NCBI RefSeq assembly: GCF_018614075.1
Contig: NZ_JAGGOZ010000029.1
Location: 1 to 64,000 of the forward strand
Direction: 5' to 3'
DNA length: 64,000 bases
Origin: Streptomyces sp. ISL-94
GTDB lineage: Bacteria > Actinomycetota > Actinomycetes > Streptomycetales > Streptomycetaceae
Under the pieces are notes generated by a model. That model was not told where the DNA came from and did no database searches. It saw only the letters and a list, made by a program, of their open reading frames with translations. Every line of letters begins with the position of its first letter. Within the stretch, counting starts at the first letter, position 1. Below, piece after piece: positions 8,300 through 17,231 of this stretch. The position numbers and the translations under genes are program-made.

Positions 8300-10024
8300 T
8301 TGCGTACCCGTACCCGTACCCGTACCCGTACCCGTACCCGTGCTCGCAGCCGTACTCACACCCTCACCCGCCTGGCCGGCGGCCTCGGCGCCGCCGTCCT
8401 CGGCGCGGCGGCCGTGCTGACCGCTCCCGGCGCGGCGTTCGGCGCCAACCTCCTCACCAACGGCGACTTCGAGTCGGGCACACTGACCGGCTGGTCCTGT
8501 ACCGGAGGCCTGGGCTCGGTCGTGAGCTCGCCCGTCCACAGCGGCGGCAAGGCGCTGGCCGGCGCGGCCAGTTCCAACGACAACGCCAAGTGCACCCAGA
8601 CCGTGTCCGTGCAGCCCAACACCACGTACACGCTGTCGAGTTGGGTCCGGGGCACCTACGTGTACCTCGGCGTCACCGGCGGCGCCTCCACCTGGACCCC
8701 GGCCGCGGCCGGCTACTCCAAGCTCACCGTCTCCTTCACCACCGGCGCTTCCCAGACCAGCGCCGAGATCTACCTCAACGGCTGGTACGGACAGGGCACT
8801 TACCACGCCGACGACATCAGCCTGGACGGCCCCGGCGGCGGCAACACCGACACCACCGCCCCGACCGCGCCCGGCGGCCTCACTTCCACCGGCAAGACCG
8901 CCTCCACCGTCTCGCTGTCCTGGGCGGCCTCCACCGACAACGTCGGCGTCACCGGCTACGACGTCTACCAGGGCGGCGCCAAGGTGGCCACATCCACCAC
9001 CACCAGCGCGACGGTCACCGGCCTCGCCGCCAACACCGCGTACGCCTTCACCGTCCGCGCCCGTGACCTGGCGGGCAACACCTCCGCCGCGTCCGCGTCC
9101 CTCACGGTCACCACCGACGCCACGACCACTCCCCCGACCGGCTTCAAGCAGGCCGCCCCCTACCTCTACCTCGGCTGGGGCAACCCGCCGAGCGCGACGA
9201 CGGTGATGAACGCGACCGGCGCCAAGTGGTTCACCATGGCGTTCATCCTCTCCTCCGGCGGCTGCAACCCGGCCTGGGACGGCCAGCGCGCCCTCACCGG
9301 CGGCATCGACCAGAGCATCATCAACGCGATCCGGGCGGCCGGCGGCGACATCGTCCCGTCCATCGGCGGCTGGCAGGGCAACAAGCTCGGCCCGAACTGC
9401 GCCACCCCCGAGGCCCTGGCTGGCGCCTACCAGAAGGTCATCGACGCCTACGGACTCAAGGCCATCGATGTCGACATCGAGAACACGGACGAGTTCGAGA
9501 ACGCCGCGGTCCAGGACCGGATCCTGGGCGCCCTCAAGATCGTCAAGCAGAACAACCCCGGCCTGAAGACCATCCTCACCTTCGGCACCGGCACCACCGG
9601 CCCGACCTCGTGGGGCAACCGCCTGATCGAGCAGGCGAAGGCGCTGAACGCCGGCATCGACGTCTTCACCATCATGCCGTTCGACTTCGGCAACGCCTCC
9701 ACCGACATGTACGCCAGTACCGTCAGTGCCACCGAGGGCCTCAAGGCCAAGCTCACGTCCACCTTCGGCTGGGACGACGCCACCGCCTACGCGCACATCG
9801 GCATCTCCGGAATGAACGGTGTCAGCGACACCCAGGAGACCACCACCGTCCAGAACTGGACCGACATCCGCAACTGGGCCAACTCCCACCACATCGCCCG
9901 CCTCGCCTTCTGGTCCGTCAACCGCGACCGCGGCTGCCCGGGCGGCGGTCTCCAGGAAACCTGCTCCGGCATCGCCCAGAGCGACTGGCAGTTCACCTCC
10001 CTCACGGCCGGCTTCACCGGCTGA
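8300..10024 (+). CDS. secreted chitinase, CBM-FN3-GH18
   Basis: A 574-residue extracellular endochitinase cleaving beta-1,4 N-acetylglucosamine links. The TTG start is placed by a GGAGG motif eight bases upstream and gives an Arg/Thr-repeat n-region followed by a hydrophobic core ending in GAAFGA. A carbohydrate-binding module (about 50-175, NLLTNGDFESGTLTGWSC at its start), a fibronectin type III domain (about 180-270) and the GH18 barrel (about 280-574) follow. The catalytic region reads AIDVDIENTDEF: the two acidic residues and the catalytic Glu of DxxDxDxE are present, but the first Asp is Lys, as in some streptomycete GH18 members. A strong hairpin follows the gene. Confidence 0.9.
   Translation: MRTRTRTRTRTRTRARSRTHTLTRLAGGLGAAVLGAAAVLTAPGAAFGANLLTNGDFESGTLTGWSCTGGLGSVVSSPVHSGGKALAGAASSNDNAKCTQTVSVQPNTTYTLSSWVRGTYVYLGVTGGASTWTPAAAGYSKLTVSFTTGASQTSAEIYLNGWYGQGTYHADDISLDGPGGGNTDTTAPTAPGGLTSTGKTASTVSLSWAASTDNVGVTGYDVYQGGAKVATSTTTSATVTGLAANTAYAFTVRARDLAGNTSAASASLTVTTDATTTPPTGFKQAAPYLYLGWGNPPSATTVMNATGAKWFTMAFILSSGGCNPAWDGQRALTGGIDQSIINAIRAAGGDIVPSIGGWQGNKLGPNCATPEALAGAYQKVIDAYGLKAIDVDIENTDEFENAAVQDRILGALKIVKQNNPGLKTILTFGTGTTGPTSWGNRLIEQAKALNAGIDVFTIMPFDFGNASTDMYASTVSATEGLKAKLTSTFGWDDATAYAHIGISGMNGVSDTQETTTVQNWTDIRNWANSHHIARLAFWSVNRDRGCPGGGLQETCSGIAQSDWQFTSLTAGFTG
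8303..8341 (+). repeat. Arg-Thr coding microsatellite in the chitinase signal peptide
   Basis: Six tandem copies of the hexanucleotide cgtacc encode alternating Arg and Thr right after the start codon of the chitinase, giving an unusually long, highly basic n-region. A change by one unit adds or removes two residues and stays in frame. Confidence 0.85.
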
Positions 10025-10032
10025 ACCGGGCC

Positions 10033-10075
10033 GGCGGAGGCGGGGCGCCCCTGCGAAGGACGCCCCGCCTCCGCC
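10033..10075 (+). terminator. transcription terminator of the chitinase gene
   Basis: A perfect 15-bp inverted repeat (ggcggaggcggggcg and its complement) with a 13-base loop begins nine bases after the chitinase stop. It is the strongest hairpin before the kinase gene. Confidence 0.75.
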
Positions 10076-10184
10076 GCGCGCGGGCGCCCGGCACCGGGCG
10101 GCGCAACCTCTCCGTGATCAAGCCTCTACTCTGGTGCCCTTCAAGTGGTGGGTGTCGACGAGTGGTTCTGGAACGGAGCGTGCG

Positions 10185-11882
10185 GTGCCAGCGGGCGAAG
10201 CGAAGGACGGCGAACTGATCGGCACGTCACTCGGGGGGCGTTACCGGGTGACCTCGACGATCGGCCGCGGCGGCATGGGAGTCGTCGCGCGGGCGGTCGA
10301 CGAACAACTGGGCCGCGAGGTCGCCGTCAAGATCCTGCGTGCCTTCACCGACGCCTCCGCACCCGAACTGGCCGACCTGCGGACCCGGATGCGGCGGGAG
10401 GCGCAGGCTGCCGCCCGCATCCGGCACAGCGGCGTGGTCACCGTGCACGACGTGACCGAGGAGGCGGGCCTGCCGGTCATCGTCATGGAACTCGTCGACG
10501 GCCCCTCGCTCGACGACGTCCTGACGCAACGCGGTCCGCTGGAGCCTCGCGAGGCCGCGGCGATCGGTGCCAAACTGATGGACGCTCTCGACGCCGCGCA
10601 TCAGGCCGGCGTCCTGCACCGGGACGTCAAGCCGGGAAACGTGCTGCTGGAGCGGGGCGGCCGGGTCGTACTCACCGACTTCGGCATCGCCACCATGGAC
10701 TCGGCCGGCGACGAAGCCATGGCCAAGCTGACCCGCAGCGGTGAAATCATAGGCTCGATGGACTACTTGCCGCCGGAGCGCGCACAGGGGCAGGAGCCCG
10801 GCCCCGCGTCCGACATCTGGTCGCTGGGCATGACGCTGTACGCCGCGGTCGAGGGCACTTCGCCGTTCCGGCGCACCTCCGTGTGGTCCACCCTCTCCGC
10901 GATCGTCACCGAGCCGCTGCCCGCGCCGCGGCGGGCGGGGCCGCTCGCACCGGTGCTCCAGGCACTGATGGCGAAGGAGCCGCGGCTGCGGCCCACCGCC
11001 GACCGGGCGCGGGCGATGCTGGAGCAGGTGGCCGCGGGCGGGGTCGTGGACCTCGCGCCACCGGCCACCGCGCCGGCCGTCACCCCGTCGGCCACCACCG
11101 CGCCGGCCGTCACCCCGCCGGCTCCCGCCGGCCCGTCCTTCACCCCGCCGGCCCCCGCCCCCGGTTTCGGCCCGCCGCCCGCGGCCGGGGCGGGTGCCGT
11201 GCCGTTCCACCCGCCCTACCCGCAGCCGCCGCACCCCGGTTACGCGCCTCCCGGCCGGCCGCCCACCCGCAGCGAGCACACCGCGTTGTCGCCCACCGGC
11301 CCCGCCGGGCGCCGGAACCGTACCGTCATCGCTGCGGTCGCCGCGGGTGTCGTCCTTGCCGTGGGCGGTGTCGCGTACGCTTTGACCGGCGAGCACGGCG
11401 GCGGCGGCGGTGGCCGGGCGCAGGCGTCGACCCCCAGGGCCGGCTCACCGGCGGACAGTGGCCGGCCCGGCAGTCCCCCGAAAATCGCGTCCTCCCCCTC
11501 CGCCACCGCGGCTTCCCCGGGGAAGCCGTCCGCGTCCCCCTCCCGGAAGCCGGGCGCGACGGCGTCCCCGACCGGCTCCACGACGGCCAAGCCCAGCCCG
11601 GTGTCCACGAGTTGCACCGGCTGGAGCCACCGGGACCCGGCTCCGGGCAGCTACGGCTTCATGTCCGGCGACTACCACCTGGAAACCGGGCCGTACCAGA
11701 CCTGCCCCGCGGTGACCCTGGCCAAGTCCGGCACCAAGCTCTGGTACCACTGCTACATCGTCAACGCCTACGGGAACAAGTGGACTTACGTACGCGTGGA
11801 AGGCACGAACACCACGGGATGGATGTCCAATGACAACCTCACCCGCCAGAAGGGCCCGTCAACCCCTTGCTCCACTCCATGA
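10185..11882 (+). CDS. membrane Ser/Thr protein kinase (PknB class)
   Basis: A 565-residue eukaryotic-type Ser/Thr kinase. The cytoplasmic catalytic domain spans about residues 16-275: the ATP loop IGRGGMGVV, the lysine in VAVKIL, the catalytic loop HRDVKPGN, the DFG motif in LTDFGIATM, and PPER in place of APE. A Pro/Ala-rich linker of about 100 residues follows. One membrane helix (VIAAVAAGVVLAVGGVAYAL, about 382-401) leads to a Ser/Pro-rich external region. The last 75 residues resemble bacterial SH3-like domains (SYGFMSGDYHLETGPYQTCP). The GTG start has GGAG eight bases upstream; a long in-frame extension upstream runs through the preceding terminator and is rejected. Confidence 0.88.
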   Translation: MPAGEAKDGELIGTSLGGRYRVTSTIGRGGMGVVARAVDEQLGREVAVKILRAFTDASAPELADLRTRMRREAQAAARIRHSGVVTVHDVTEEAGLPVIVMELVDGPSLDDVLTQRGPLEPREAAAIGAKLMDALDAAHQAGVLHRDVKPGNVLLERGGRVVLTDFGIATMDSAGDEAMAKLTRSGEIIGSMDYLPPERAQGQEPGPASDIWSLGMTLYAAVEGTSPFRRTSVWSTLSAIVTEPLPAPRRAGPLAPVLQALMAKEPRLRPTADRARAMLEQVAAGGVVDLAPPATAPAVTPSATTAPAVTPPAPAGPSFTPPAPAPGFGPPPAAGAGAVPFHPPYPQPPHPGYAPPGRPPTRSEHTALSPTGPAGRRNRTVIAAVAAGVVLAVGGVAYALTGEHGGGGGGRAQASTPRAGSPADSGRPGSPPKIASSPSATAASPGKPSASPSRKPGATASPTGSTTAKPSPVSTSCTGWSHRDPAPGSYGFMSGDYHLETGPYQTCPAVTLAKSGTKLWYHCYIVNAYGNKWTYVRVEGTNTTGWMSNDNLTRQKGPSTPCSTP

Positions 11883-11907
11883 CCGCCCCCGGCGACCGGT
11901 AGCCATG

Positions 11908-12142
11908 TGAGGCAAGGTCCGGCGGCCCCGATCTGCCCCGGCCCGTTCAGGACGTACACGCGCAGGTTGCCCTGGCCGGGGGCGGGGACGCTCAGGGTGC
12001 CGTTGCCGACCGTCTTCACGTCACCGGTGACGGCATCCCTGTAGGTGCCGTTGGGGATGCCGGTGTAGGTCGCCCCGTGGGTGACCGCGACGAGCGCGAA
12101 GCTGTCGATGCCGCTCGCGGGGTCGGTGTAGCGGCGCTCTAC
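11908..12142 (-). pseudogene. C-terminal remnant of a secreted alpha-amylase
   Basis: A minus-strand stretch of about 78 codons reads as the C-terminal domain typical of Streptomyces extracellular alpha-amylases: YTDPASGIDSFALVAVTHGA, then ATYTGIPNGTYRDAVTGD, NGTLSVPAPGQGNLRVYVLN and GPGQIGAAGPCL, where intact proteins end a few residues later. Here the frame runs on without a stop, and no catalytic GH13 domain lies upstream. Instead a GC-rich repeat begins at the break. It is a degraded fragment; assignment to amylase is by remembered family sequence, so moderately certain. Confidence 0.55.
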
Positions 12143-12217
12143 GGGCGGCGCGGCGGGCGGCGCGGCGGGCGGCGCGGCGGGCGGCACGGCGGGCGGCACG
12201 GCGGGCGGCGCGGCTAC
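12142..12217. repeat. GC-rich tandem repeat (gcggcgcggcgg type)
   Basis: About six near-identical 12-base units of the type cgggcggcgcgg, some with a cgg-to-ac change, abut the amylase remnant. They are open in all forward frames and so inflate predicted ORFs on both strands. From here to about 12325 I find no supported gene. One plus-strand frame ends RRLIRPPLSAGS before a TAG stop and could be another gene fragment. Confidence 0.6.
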
Positions 12218-12477
12218 GGGCAGCGCGGGTGCCTCCTGGCCCCCGGCGCGGCTGGCCCGCCACCGCGAGACGGTGATCGAATCCGTCCGCCGCCTGATCC
12301 GGCCGCCGCTGTCGGCGGGCTCCTAGGCCAGGGCTAGGCAAGGGCTGGGGCCGGCCGACCACGCCGCCGGCGCCGCACCGCCGGCGTACCCACTTGTCCC
12401 ACACGTGAGGTGTGAGATCCGCCCCGACGGGTTATCCGAGGGGAGGTACATCCACATTCCGCGACAAAGGGGCAGCA

Positions 12478-13014
12478 GTGGCGCATCCAACCCCGGAGAT
12501 CCGCTCCCGTGTGGGGCTGCAGGTGAACGGCGAGCCGTACGAGCTCGACGTGGACCACCGGGTCACACTCCTGGACCTGCTGCGGGAGCACCTCGGCCTG
12601 ACCGGCACCAAGAAGGGCTGTGACCACGGGCAGTGCGGCGCCTGCACCGTCCTGGTCGGCGGGCGGCGCGCCAACAGCTGCCTGCTGTTCGCCGTCGCCC
12701 ACGACGGGGCCCAGGTCACCACCGTGGAAGGCCTGGGCGACGACACGCGGGGGCCGCACCCCTTGCAGGAGGCCTTCCTGGAACGGGACGCCTTCCAGTG
12801 CGGCTACTGCACACCCGGCCAGCTCTGCTCCGCCGTCGGCCTGCTCGCCGAGGCCGCCGCCGATCCCTCGGCCGCGGACCTCAGCCGCGACGGGATCGCC
12901 GAGGGGATGAGCGGCAACCTGTGCCGCTGCGGGGCCTACCCCCGCATCGTGGACGCCGTCCGGGACGTGGCGGCGGCCTCCGGGGACACCGCCTCGGCCC
13001 AGGTGGTCGCGTGA
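12478..13014 (+). CDS. molybdenum hydroxylase [2Fe-2S] subunit (YagT-like)
   Basis: The 178-residue iron-sulfur subunit of a xanthine-dehydrogenase-family aldehyde or purine oxidoreductase. It carries electrons from the molybdenum site to FAD through two [2Fe-2S] clusters. The plant-type ferredoxin cluster is at about 50-75 (GTKKGCDHGQCGACTVLV, then SCLL), and the second cluster uses CGYCTPGQ and CRCGAYP. The GTG start chosen has GGGG upstream and gives a family-like beginning; longer in-frame starts exist. The C-terminus overlaps the next gene by four bases (GTGA), so the three subunits are translationally coupled. No Tat signal is evident. Confidence 0.88.
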   Translation: MAHPTPEIRSRVGLQVNGEPYELDVDHRVTLLDLLREHLGLTGTKKGCDHGQCGACTVLVGGRRANSCLLFAVAHDGAQVTTVEGLGDDTRGPHPLQEAFLERDAFQCGYCTPGQLCSAVGLLAEAAADPSAADLSRDGIAEGMSGNLCRCGAYPRIVDAVRDVAAASGDTASAQVVA

Positions 13015-14003
13015 AGCCGTTCGCGTACGTGCGCGCCGCCGGCCTCCCGGAGGCCATCGCCGCCCACGGCGCGCGGCCCGGCTCCCGCTACCTCGGCGGC
13101 GGCACCAACCTCGTGGACCTCATGAAGCTCGGGGTCGAGGCCCCCGACACCGTCGTCGATCTCACCGGGCTGCCGCTCGGCACCGTCGAGGAGACCCCGG
13201 ACGGCGGCCTGCGCATCGGCTCGGGGGTCCGCAACAGCGACCTCGCGCTCCATCCCCTCGTCCGCACCCGCTACCCCGCCCTGTCCCAGGCCCTGCTGGC
13301 CGGCGCCTCGGCCCAGTTGCGCAATGTCGCCACCACCGGGGGCAACCTGCTCCAGCGCACCCGCTGCCCCTACTTCCAGGACGTGGCCGCACCCTGCAAC
13401 AAGCGGGAGCCCGGCACCGGCTGCGGCGCCCGCGACGGAGTCCACCGCGACCACGCCGTCCTCGGCCACTCCGCGCAGTGCATCGCCACCCACCCGTCCG
13501 ACATGGCCGTGGCGCTCGCCGCGCTCGACGCGGCCGTCGAGCTCCGGGGCCCGAACGGCGCCCGTACCGTACCGGCGACCGCGTTCCACCGGCTGCCGGG
13601 CGAGCACCCCGAACAGGACACCGTCGTGGAGCCCGGCGAGATCGTCACCGCGGTCACGCTGCCGCCGGAGCGCGCCGGCCTGCCCTCGCGCTACCGCAAG
13701 GCCCGCGACCGCGCCTCGTACGCCTTCGCGCTCGCCTCGGTCGCCGCCGTGCTCGACATCGCCGAAGGCCGCGTACGCCATGTCGCGCTCGCCTTCGGCG
13801 GGCTGGCCCACCGGCCGTGGCGCGCCGGCACCGCCGAGGAACGGCTGCTGGGCGCCGCCCCCACCGAGAGTGCCGTACGGGAGGCCGTCGAGGCCGAGCT
13901 CGACCGGGCGGAGCCGCTGCGCGACAACGCCTTCAAGGTGCCCCTCGCCCGCAATCTCGCCTGCGACGTGCTCGGCTCGCTCGTACGCGGCGCCCGCTCC
14001 TGA
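13011..14003 (+). CDS. molybdenum hydroxylase FAD subunit (YagS-like)
   Basis: The 330-residue FAD-binding medium subunit of the same enzyme. The flavin-binding N-terminus begins MKPFAYVRAAGLPEAIAAHG with the signature GSRYLGGGTNLVDLMKLGVE. The middle has ATTGGNLLQRTRCPYFQD and the cysteine-rich CNKREPGTGCGA segment seen in YagS/PaoB proteins, which bind an extra [4Fe-4S] cluster. The C-terminal CO-dehydrogenase flavoprotein domain follows, with LASVAAVLDIAEGRVRHVAL. The GTG start overlaps the stop of the iron-sulfur subunit. Subunit order small-medium-large is the usual one for this family. Confidence 0.88.
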   Translation: MKPFAYVRAAGLPEAIAAHGARPGSRYLGGGTNLVDLMKLGVEAPDTVVDLTGLPLGTVEETPDGGLRIGSGVRNSDLALHPLVRTRYPALSQALLAGASAQLRNVATTGGNLLQRTRCPYFQDVAAPCNKREPGTGCGARDGVHRDHAVLGHSAQCIATHPSDMAVALAALDAAVELRGPNGARTVPATAFHRLPGEHPEQDTVVEPGEIVTAVTLPPERAGLPSRYRKARDRASYAFALASVAAVLDIAEGRVRHVALAFGGLAHRPWRAGTAEERLLGAAPTESAVREAVEAELDRAEPLRDNAFKVPLARNLACDVLGSLVRGARS

Positions 14004-14045
14004 ACGTCGCTCCGCCCCACCCCGTCCTGGATCGCGAGGACCGCC

Positions 14046-16181
14046 ATGAACTCCAGCACCGCCCTGCAGGCGCCCGCGCTCGGCAGCCCCGCCCCGCAGG
14101 CCCCCGCGCTCGGCAGCCCCGCCACCCGTCGCGAGGGCCCGGAGAAGGTCACCGGGAAGGCCCGCTACGCGGCCGAGCACGCCCCGCCCGACCGGGCGTA
14201 CGCCTGGCCGGTGCCCGCCACCGTGGCCCGCGGACGCGTCACCGCCGTCGACACCGCCGGCGCCCTGGCGCTGCCCGGCGTCCTCGCCGTCCTCACCCCC
14301 TCCGACGCGCCCCGGCTGGGTCCCGCCGACGACCCCACGCTCCGCGTGCTCCAGGACTCCGAAGTGCCCCACCGCGGCTGGTACGTGGCCCTGGCCGTCG
14401 CCGAGACCCCGGAGGCCGCCCGGGCCGCGGCGGCGGCCGTCCGCGTCACCTACGACACCGAGCCCCACGACGCCGTCCTGTACACCGGCCACCCGGCCGC
14501 CTACACCCCCGAACAGGTCAACGGCGGCTACCCCGCCCACCGCGAAAAGGGCGACGCGGCCGCCGCGTTCGCGGCCTCGCCGGTCCGGGTGGACTGCGCG
14601 TACGCCGTACCGCCGCTGCACAACCACCCCATGGAGCCGCACGCCGCCACCGCCCACTGGGAGGCCGACAGCGGCACCCTCACCGTGTACGACTCCAGCC
14701 AGGGGTCCGGACTCGTACGCTCCACACTGGCCTCCCTCTTCGAGCTGCCCGAGGACCGCGTCACGGTGGTCTCCGAACACATCGGCGGCGCCTTCGGCTG
14801 TAAGGGCACCCCCCGCCCGCACGTCGTCCTCGCCGTGATGGCCGCCCGGCACACCGGCCGCCCCGTCACCGTCGCCCTGCCCCGGCGCCACCTCCCGGCC
14901 GTCGTCGGCCACCGCGCGCCCACCCTGCACCGCGTGCGCCTGGGCGCCCGTACGGACGGCACGCTCACCGCCCTCGCCCACGAGGTCACCACCCACACCT
15001 CCCGCGTCCGCGAGTTCGTCGAACAGGCCGCCGTCCCCGCCCGCGTCATGTACGCCGCGCCCGCCCTCCTCACCACCCACCGCGTCGTCCCCCTCGACGT
15101 GCCCACACCCTCCTGGATGCGGGCGCCCGGCGAGTGCCCCGGCATGTACGCCCTGGAGTCGGCCATGGACGAGCTGGCCGACGCCCTCGGCATCGACCCG
15201 GTCGAGCTGCGCGTCCGCAACGAGCCCGCCGCCGAACCCGACAGCGGCCACCCGTTCAGCAGCCGCCATCTGGTGGAATGCCTGCGCGAGGGGGCCGCCC
15301 GCTTCGACTGGGCCGCGCACCGCACACCCCGCCGGGACGGCCCGCTGCTGATCGGCACCGGCGTCGCCGCCTCCACCTACCCGGTCTACACCGCGCCCTC
15401 CTCGGCGCGGGCGCACGCCCTCCCCGACGGCACGTACGTCGTCCACACCAACGCCACCGACCTCGGCACGGGCGCACGCACCGTTCTGGCGCAGATCGCC
15501 GCCGACGCGCTACGGGTCCCCCTGGACCGGGTGACGGTGGAGATCGGGCACTCCGCACTGCCGCAGGGCTCGGTGGCCGGGGGCTCGGCCGGCACCGCCT
15601 CCTGGGGCTGGGCGGTCCACGACGCCTGCACGAGCCTGGTCGACCTCCTGGCCCGCCGCTCCGGCCCGCTCCCCGAGGCCGGGGTGTCCGTCCCGGCCGA
15701 CACGACGGCCTCCGCCAAGCAGAAGTCCCCGTACGCCAGGCACGCGTTCGGCGCCCAGTTCGCGGAAGTGCAGGCCGACACCGTCACCGGCGAGGTCCGG
15801 GTCCGGCGGCTCCTGGGCGTCTTCGCCGCGGGCCGCATCCTCAACCCGCTCACCGCCCGCTCCCAGTTCGTCGGCGGCATGATCATGGGGCTGGGCATGG
15901 CCCTCACCGAACACAGCACCGTGGACCCCGCGTTCGGGGGCTTCGTCGAGAACGACCTCGCCTCCTACCACGTCCCCGCCCATGCCGACGTGCCGGACAT
16001 CGAGGTGCACTGGCTGGACGAGCACGACAAGCACCTCAACCCGATGGGCAGCAAGGGCATCGGCGAGATCGGCATCGTCGGTACGGCGGCGGCCATCGGC
16101 AATGCCTTCCACCACGCGACCGGCCGCCGGATCCGCGCACTCCCCCTCACCCCGGACCGCGTCCTGACGGCCCTCGACTGA
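14046..16181 (+). CDS. molybdenum hydroxylase catalytic subunit (YagR-like)
   Basis: The 711-residue molybdopterin-binding large subunit, probably an aldehyde dehydrogenase or related hydroxylase of the PaoABC/YagTSR type. Molybdenum cofactor segments are visible: GGAFGCKGTPRPHVV near residue 250, the APGECPGMYALESAMDEL segment near 360, GSVAGGSAGTASWGW near 510, and GSKGIGEIGIVGTAAAIGNA near the end, where the Glu is the catalytic base. The N-terminus contains a duplicated PALGSPA motif that is not part of the fold. Substrate is not predictable from sequence. No cofactor-maturation gene (XdhC type) accompanies the operon in the window. Confidence 0.88.
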   Translation: MNSSTALQAPALGSPAPQAPALGSPATRREGPEKVTGKARYAAEHAPPDRAYAWPVPATVARGRVTAVDTAGALALPGVLAVLTPSDAPRLGPADDPTLRVLQDSEVPHRGWYVALAVAETPEAARAAAAAVRVTYDTEPHDAVLYTGHPAAYTPEQVNGGYPAHREKGDAAAAFAASPVRVDCAYAVPPLHNHPMEPHAATAHWEADSGTLTVYDSSQGSGLVRSTLASLFELPEDRVTVVSEHIGGAFGCKGTPRPHVVLAVMAARHTGRPVTVALPRRHLPAVVGHRAPTLHRVRLGARTDGTLTALAHEVTTHTSRVREFVEQAAVPARVMYAAPALLTTHRVVPLDVPTPSWMRAPGECPGMYALESAMDELADALGIDPVELRVRNEPAAEPDSGHPFSSRHLVECLREGAARFDWAAHRTPRRDGPLLIGTGVAASTYPVYTAPSSARAHALPDGTYVVHTNATDLGTGARTVLAQIAADALRVPLDRVTVEIGHSALPQGSVAGGSAGTASWGWAVHDACTSLVDLLARRSGPLPEAGVSVPADTTASAKQKSPYARHAFGAQFAEVQADTVTGEVRVRRLLGVFAAGRILNPLTARSQFVGGMIMGLGMALTEHSTVDPAFGGFVENDLASYHVPAHADVPDIEVHWLDEHDKHLNPMGSKGIGEIGIVGTAAAIGNAFHHATGRRIRALPLTPDRVLTALD

Positions 16182-16201
16182 GGGGACCCCCACAGGGGCC
16201 A

Positions 16202-16378
16202 GGCGTGTGGGGGCCGGCCGACCCGATCAGCGGGGCCCGCGTACTCCCCCGGATCCGGGCGCGCATGCCGCGCGCCCGGGTCGTGGGGCTCGCCGGGGCC
16301 CCTGCCGTCGGGCACTACCCGCAGCTGGAGGCTCCTGAGGCGGTCGCGGCGGCGCTCACCGGGTTCCTGGCACCCTGA
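16202..16378 (+). pseudogene. C-terminal remnant of an alpha/beta hydrolase
   Basis: Beginning about 20 bases after the YagR stop, 58 codons match the last third of an alpha/beta hydrolase. ADPISGARVLPRIRARMP corresponds to the region after the acid residue, and GHYPQLEAPEAVAAALTGFL contains the catalytic histidine and closing helix before a TGA. There is no start codon with a Shine-Dalgarno motif and no nucleophile segment. It looks like what remains after a deletion that fused the yagTSR operon to the end of another gene. Confidence 0.6.
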
Positions 16379-16386
16379 GGCGGCAT

Positions 16387-16425
16387 GTGCGAGGGGGCGA
16401 CCGGATCCCGGCCGCCCCCTCGCAC
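16387..16425. terminator. bidirectional terminator hairpin
   Basis: A perfect 13-bp inverted repeat (gtgcgagggggcg and its complement) with a 13-base loop lies between the plus-strand hydrolase remnant and the end of the minus-strand CAP-domain gene, so it can serve both directions. Confidence 0.7.
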
Positions 16426-16451
16426 GCGGGTCACCTGTCGGCGCCGCAGGG

Positions 16452-17231
16452 TCAGCGCGCCGCGCCGAAGTCCTGCGTCCAGTACTGGCCCGGCTGCGCG
16501 AGGCCGATGCCGATCTCCTTGAAGGAGCAGTCGAGGATGTTCCGCTTGTGGCCCGGGCTGTTCATCCAGCCCTCCATGACCTTCGCGGCGGTGCTGTAGC
16601 CGTAGGCGACGTTCTCGCCGTACGTCCTCCACTCGTACCCGGCGCGGGTGATCCGCTGGCCCGGGTCGGAGCCGTCGGAGCCGGTGTGCGACATGTTGCT
16701 GTGCGCGGCCATGTCCGCGCTGTGGTCCTGCGCGGCCTTCGTGAGCTTCGCGTTCACGGTGAGTGCCGGGCATCCGGCGGCGGCACGCTCCTGGTTGACG
16801 AGGGCGAGGACCTCGGCCTGGGCTCCGGAGGGCGCCTCGGAGGCGTCCGGTGCGTCCGGTGCGGCGGGCGCGGCAGGCTCGGCCGTCTCGACCGGCGGCT
16901 CCACCGGCGCCACCGGCTCCACCGGCTCCACCGGCTGCGGCGTCGCGGGCGGCGCGGTCTCGACGACCGGCTGGGCGACGGGTTCCGCGGGTGCCTCCGG
17001 GGCGGCTTCGGGGGCCGGGGTCTCCACGGGCGGCTGCGAACGGGGATCGCCGAGCGGGGCGTGCTGCCAGTAGCGGCTGTCGTACTGGCCCGCGGCGGAC
17101 CGTACGGAGTCGGGGCCCTGCGGGTTCAGGCAGGCCATGGCCGCGGTGGGCACGCCCACGAGGGCCAGCGCCCCGACGGCGACGGCTATTTTCCTGTGGT
17201 GCGTCTTCTTACGGTGCTTCTGCTTCTTCAT
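16452..17231 (-). CDS. secreted CAP/SCP-domain protein
   Basis: A 259-residue exported protein of the CAP superfamily (SCP/PR-1 type), whose bacterial members are extracellular and mostly of unknown function. A very basic n-region (MKKQKHRKKTHHRK) and hydrophobic core (VAVGALALVGVPTAAMA) form the signal peptide. A Pro/Glu/Ala/Val-rich linker follows, with repeated PVEP units at about 95-130. The CAP domain fills the C-terminal 125 residues: VLALVNQERAAAGCPALTV, HSADMAAHSNMSHTGSDG, YGENVAYGY and GWMNSPGHKRNILD, with its two conserved histidines and glutamate. The ATG has GAGG upstream; the frame opens much further upstream but without start features. Confidence 0.9.
   Translation of the reverse strand: MKKQKHRKKTHHRKIAVAVGALALVGVPTAAMACLNPQGPDSVRSAAGQYDSRYWQHAPLGDPRSQPPVETPAPEAAPEAPAEPVAQPVVETAPPATPQPVEPVEPVAPVEPPVETAEPAAPAAPDAPDASEAPSGAQAEVLALVNQERAAAGCPALTVNAKLTKAAQDHSADMAAHSNMSHTGSDGSDPGQRITRAGYEWRTYGENVAYGYSTAAKVMEGWMNSPGHKRNILDCSFKEIGIGLAQPGQYWTQDFGAAR

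Noticed and set aside
12936..15446. 836-codon minus-strand open frame opposite the molybdenum hydroxylase operon.
   Set aside because: It crosses two genes with clear cofactor motifs on the plus strand and has low-complexity Gly/Val/Arg composition.
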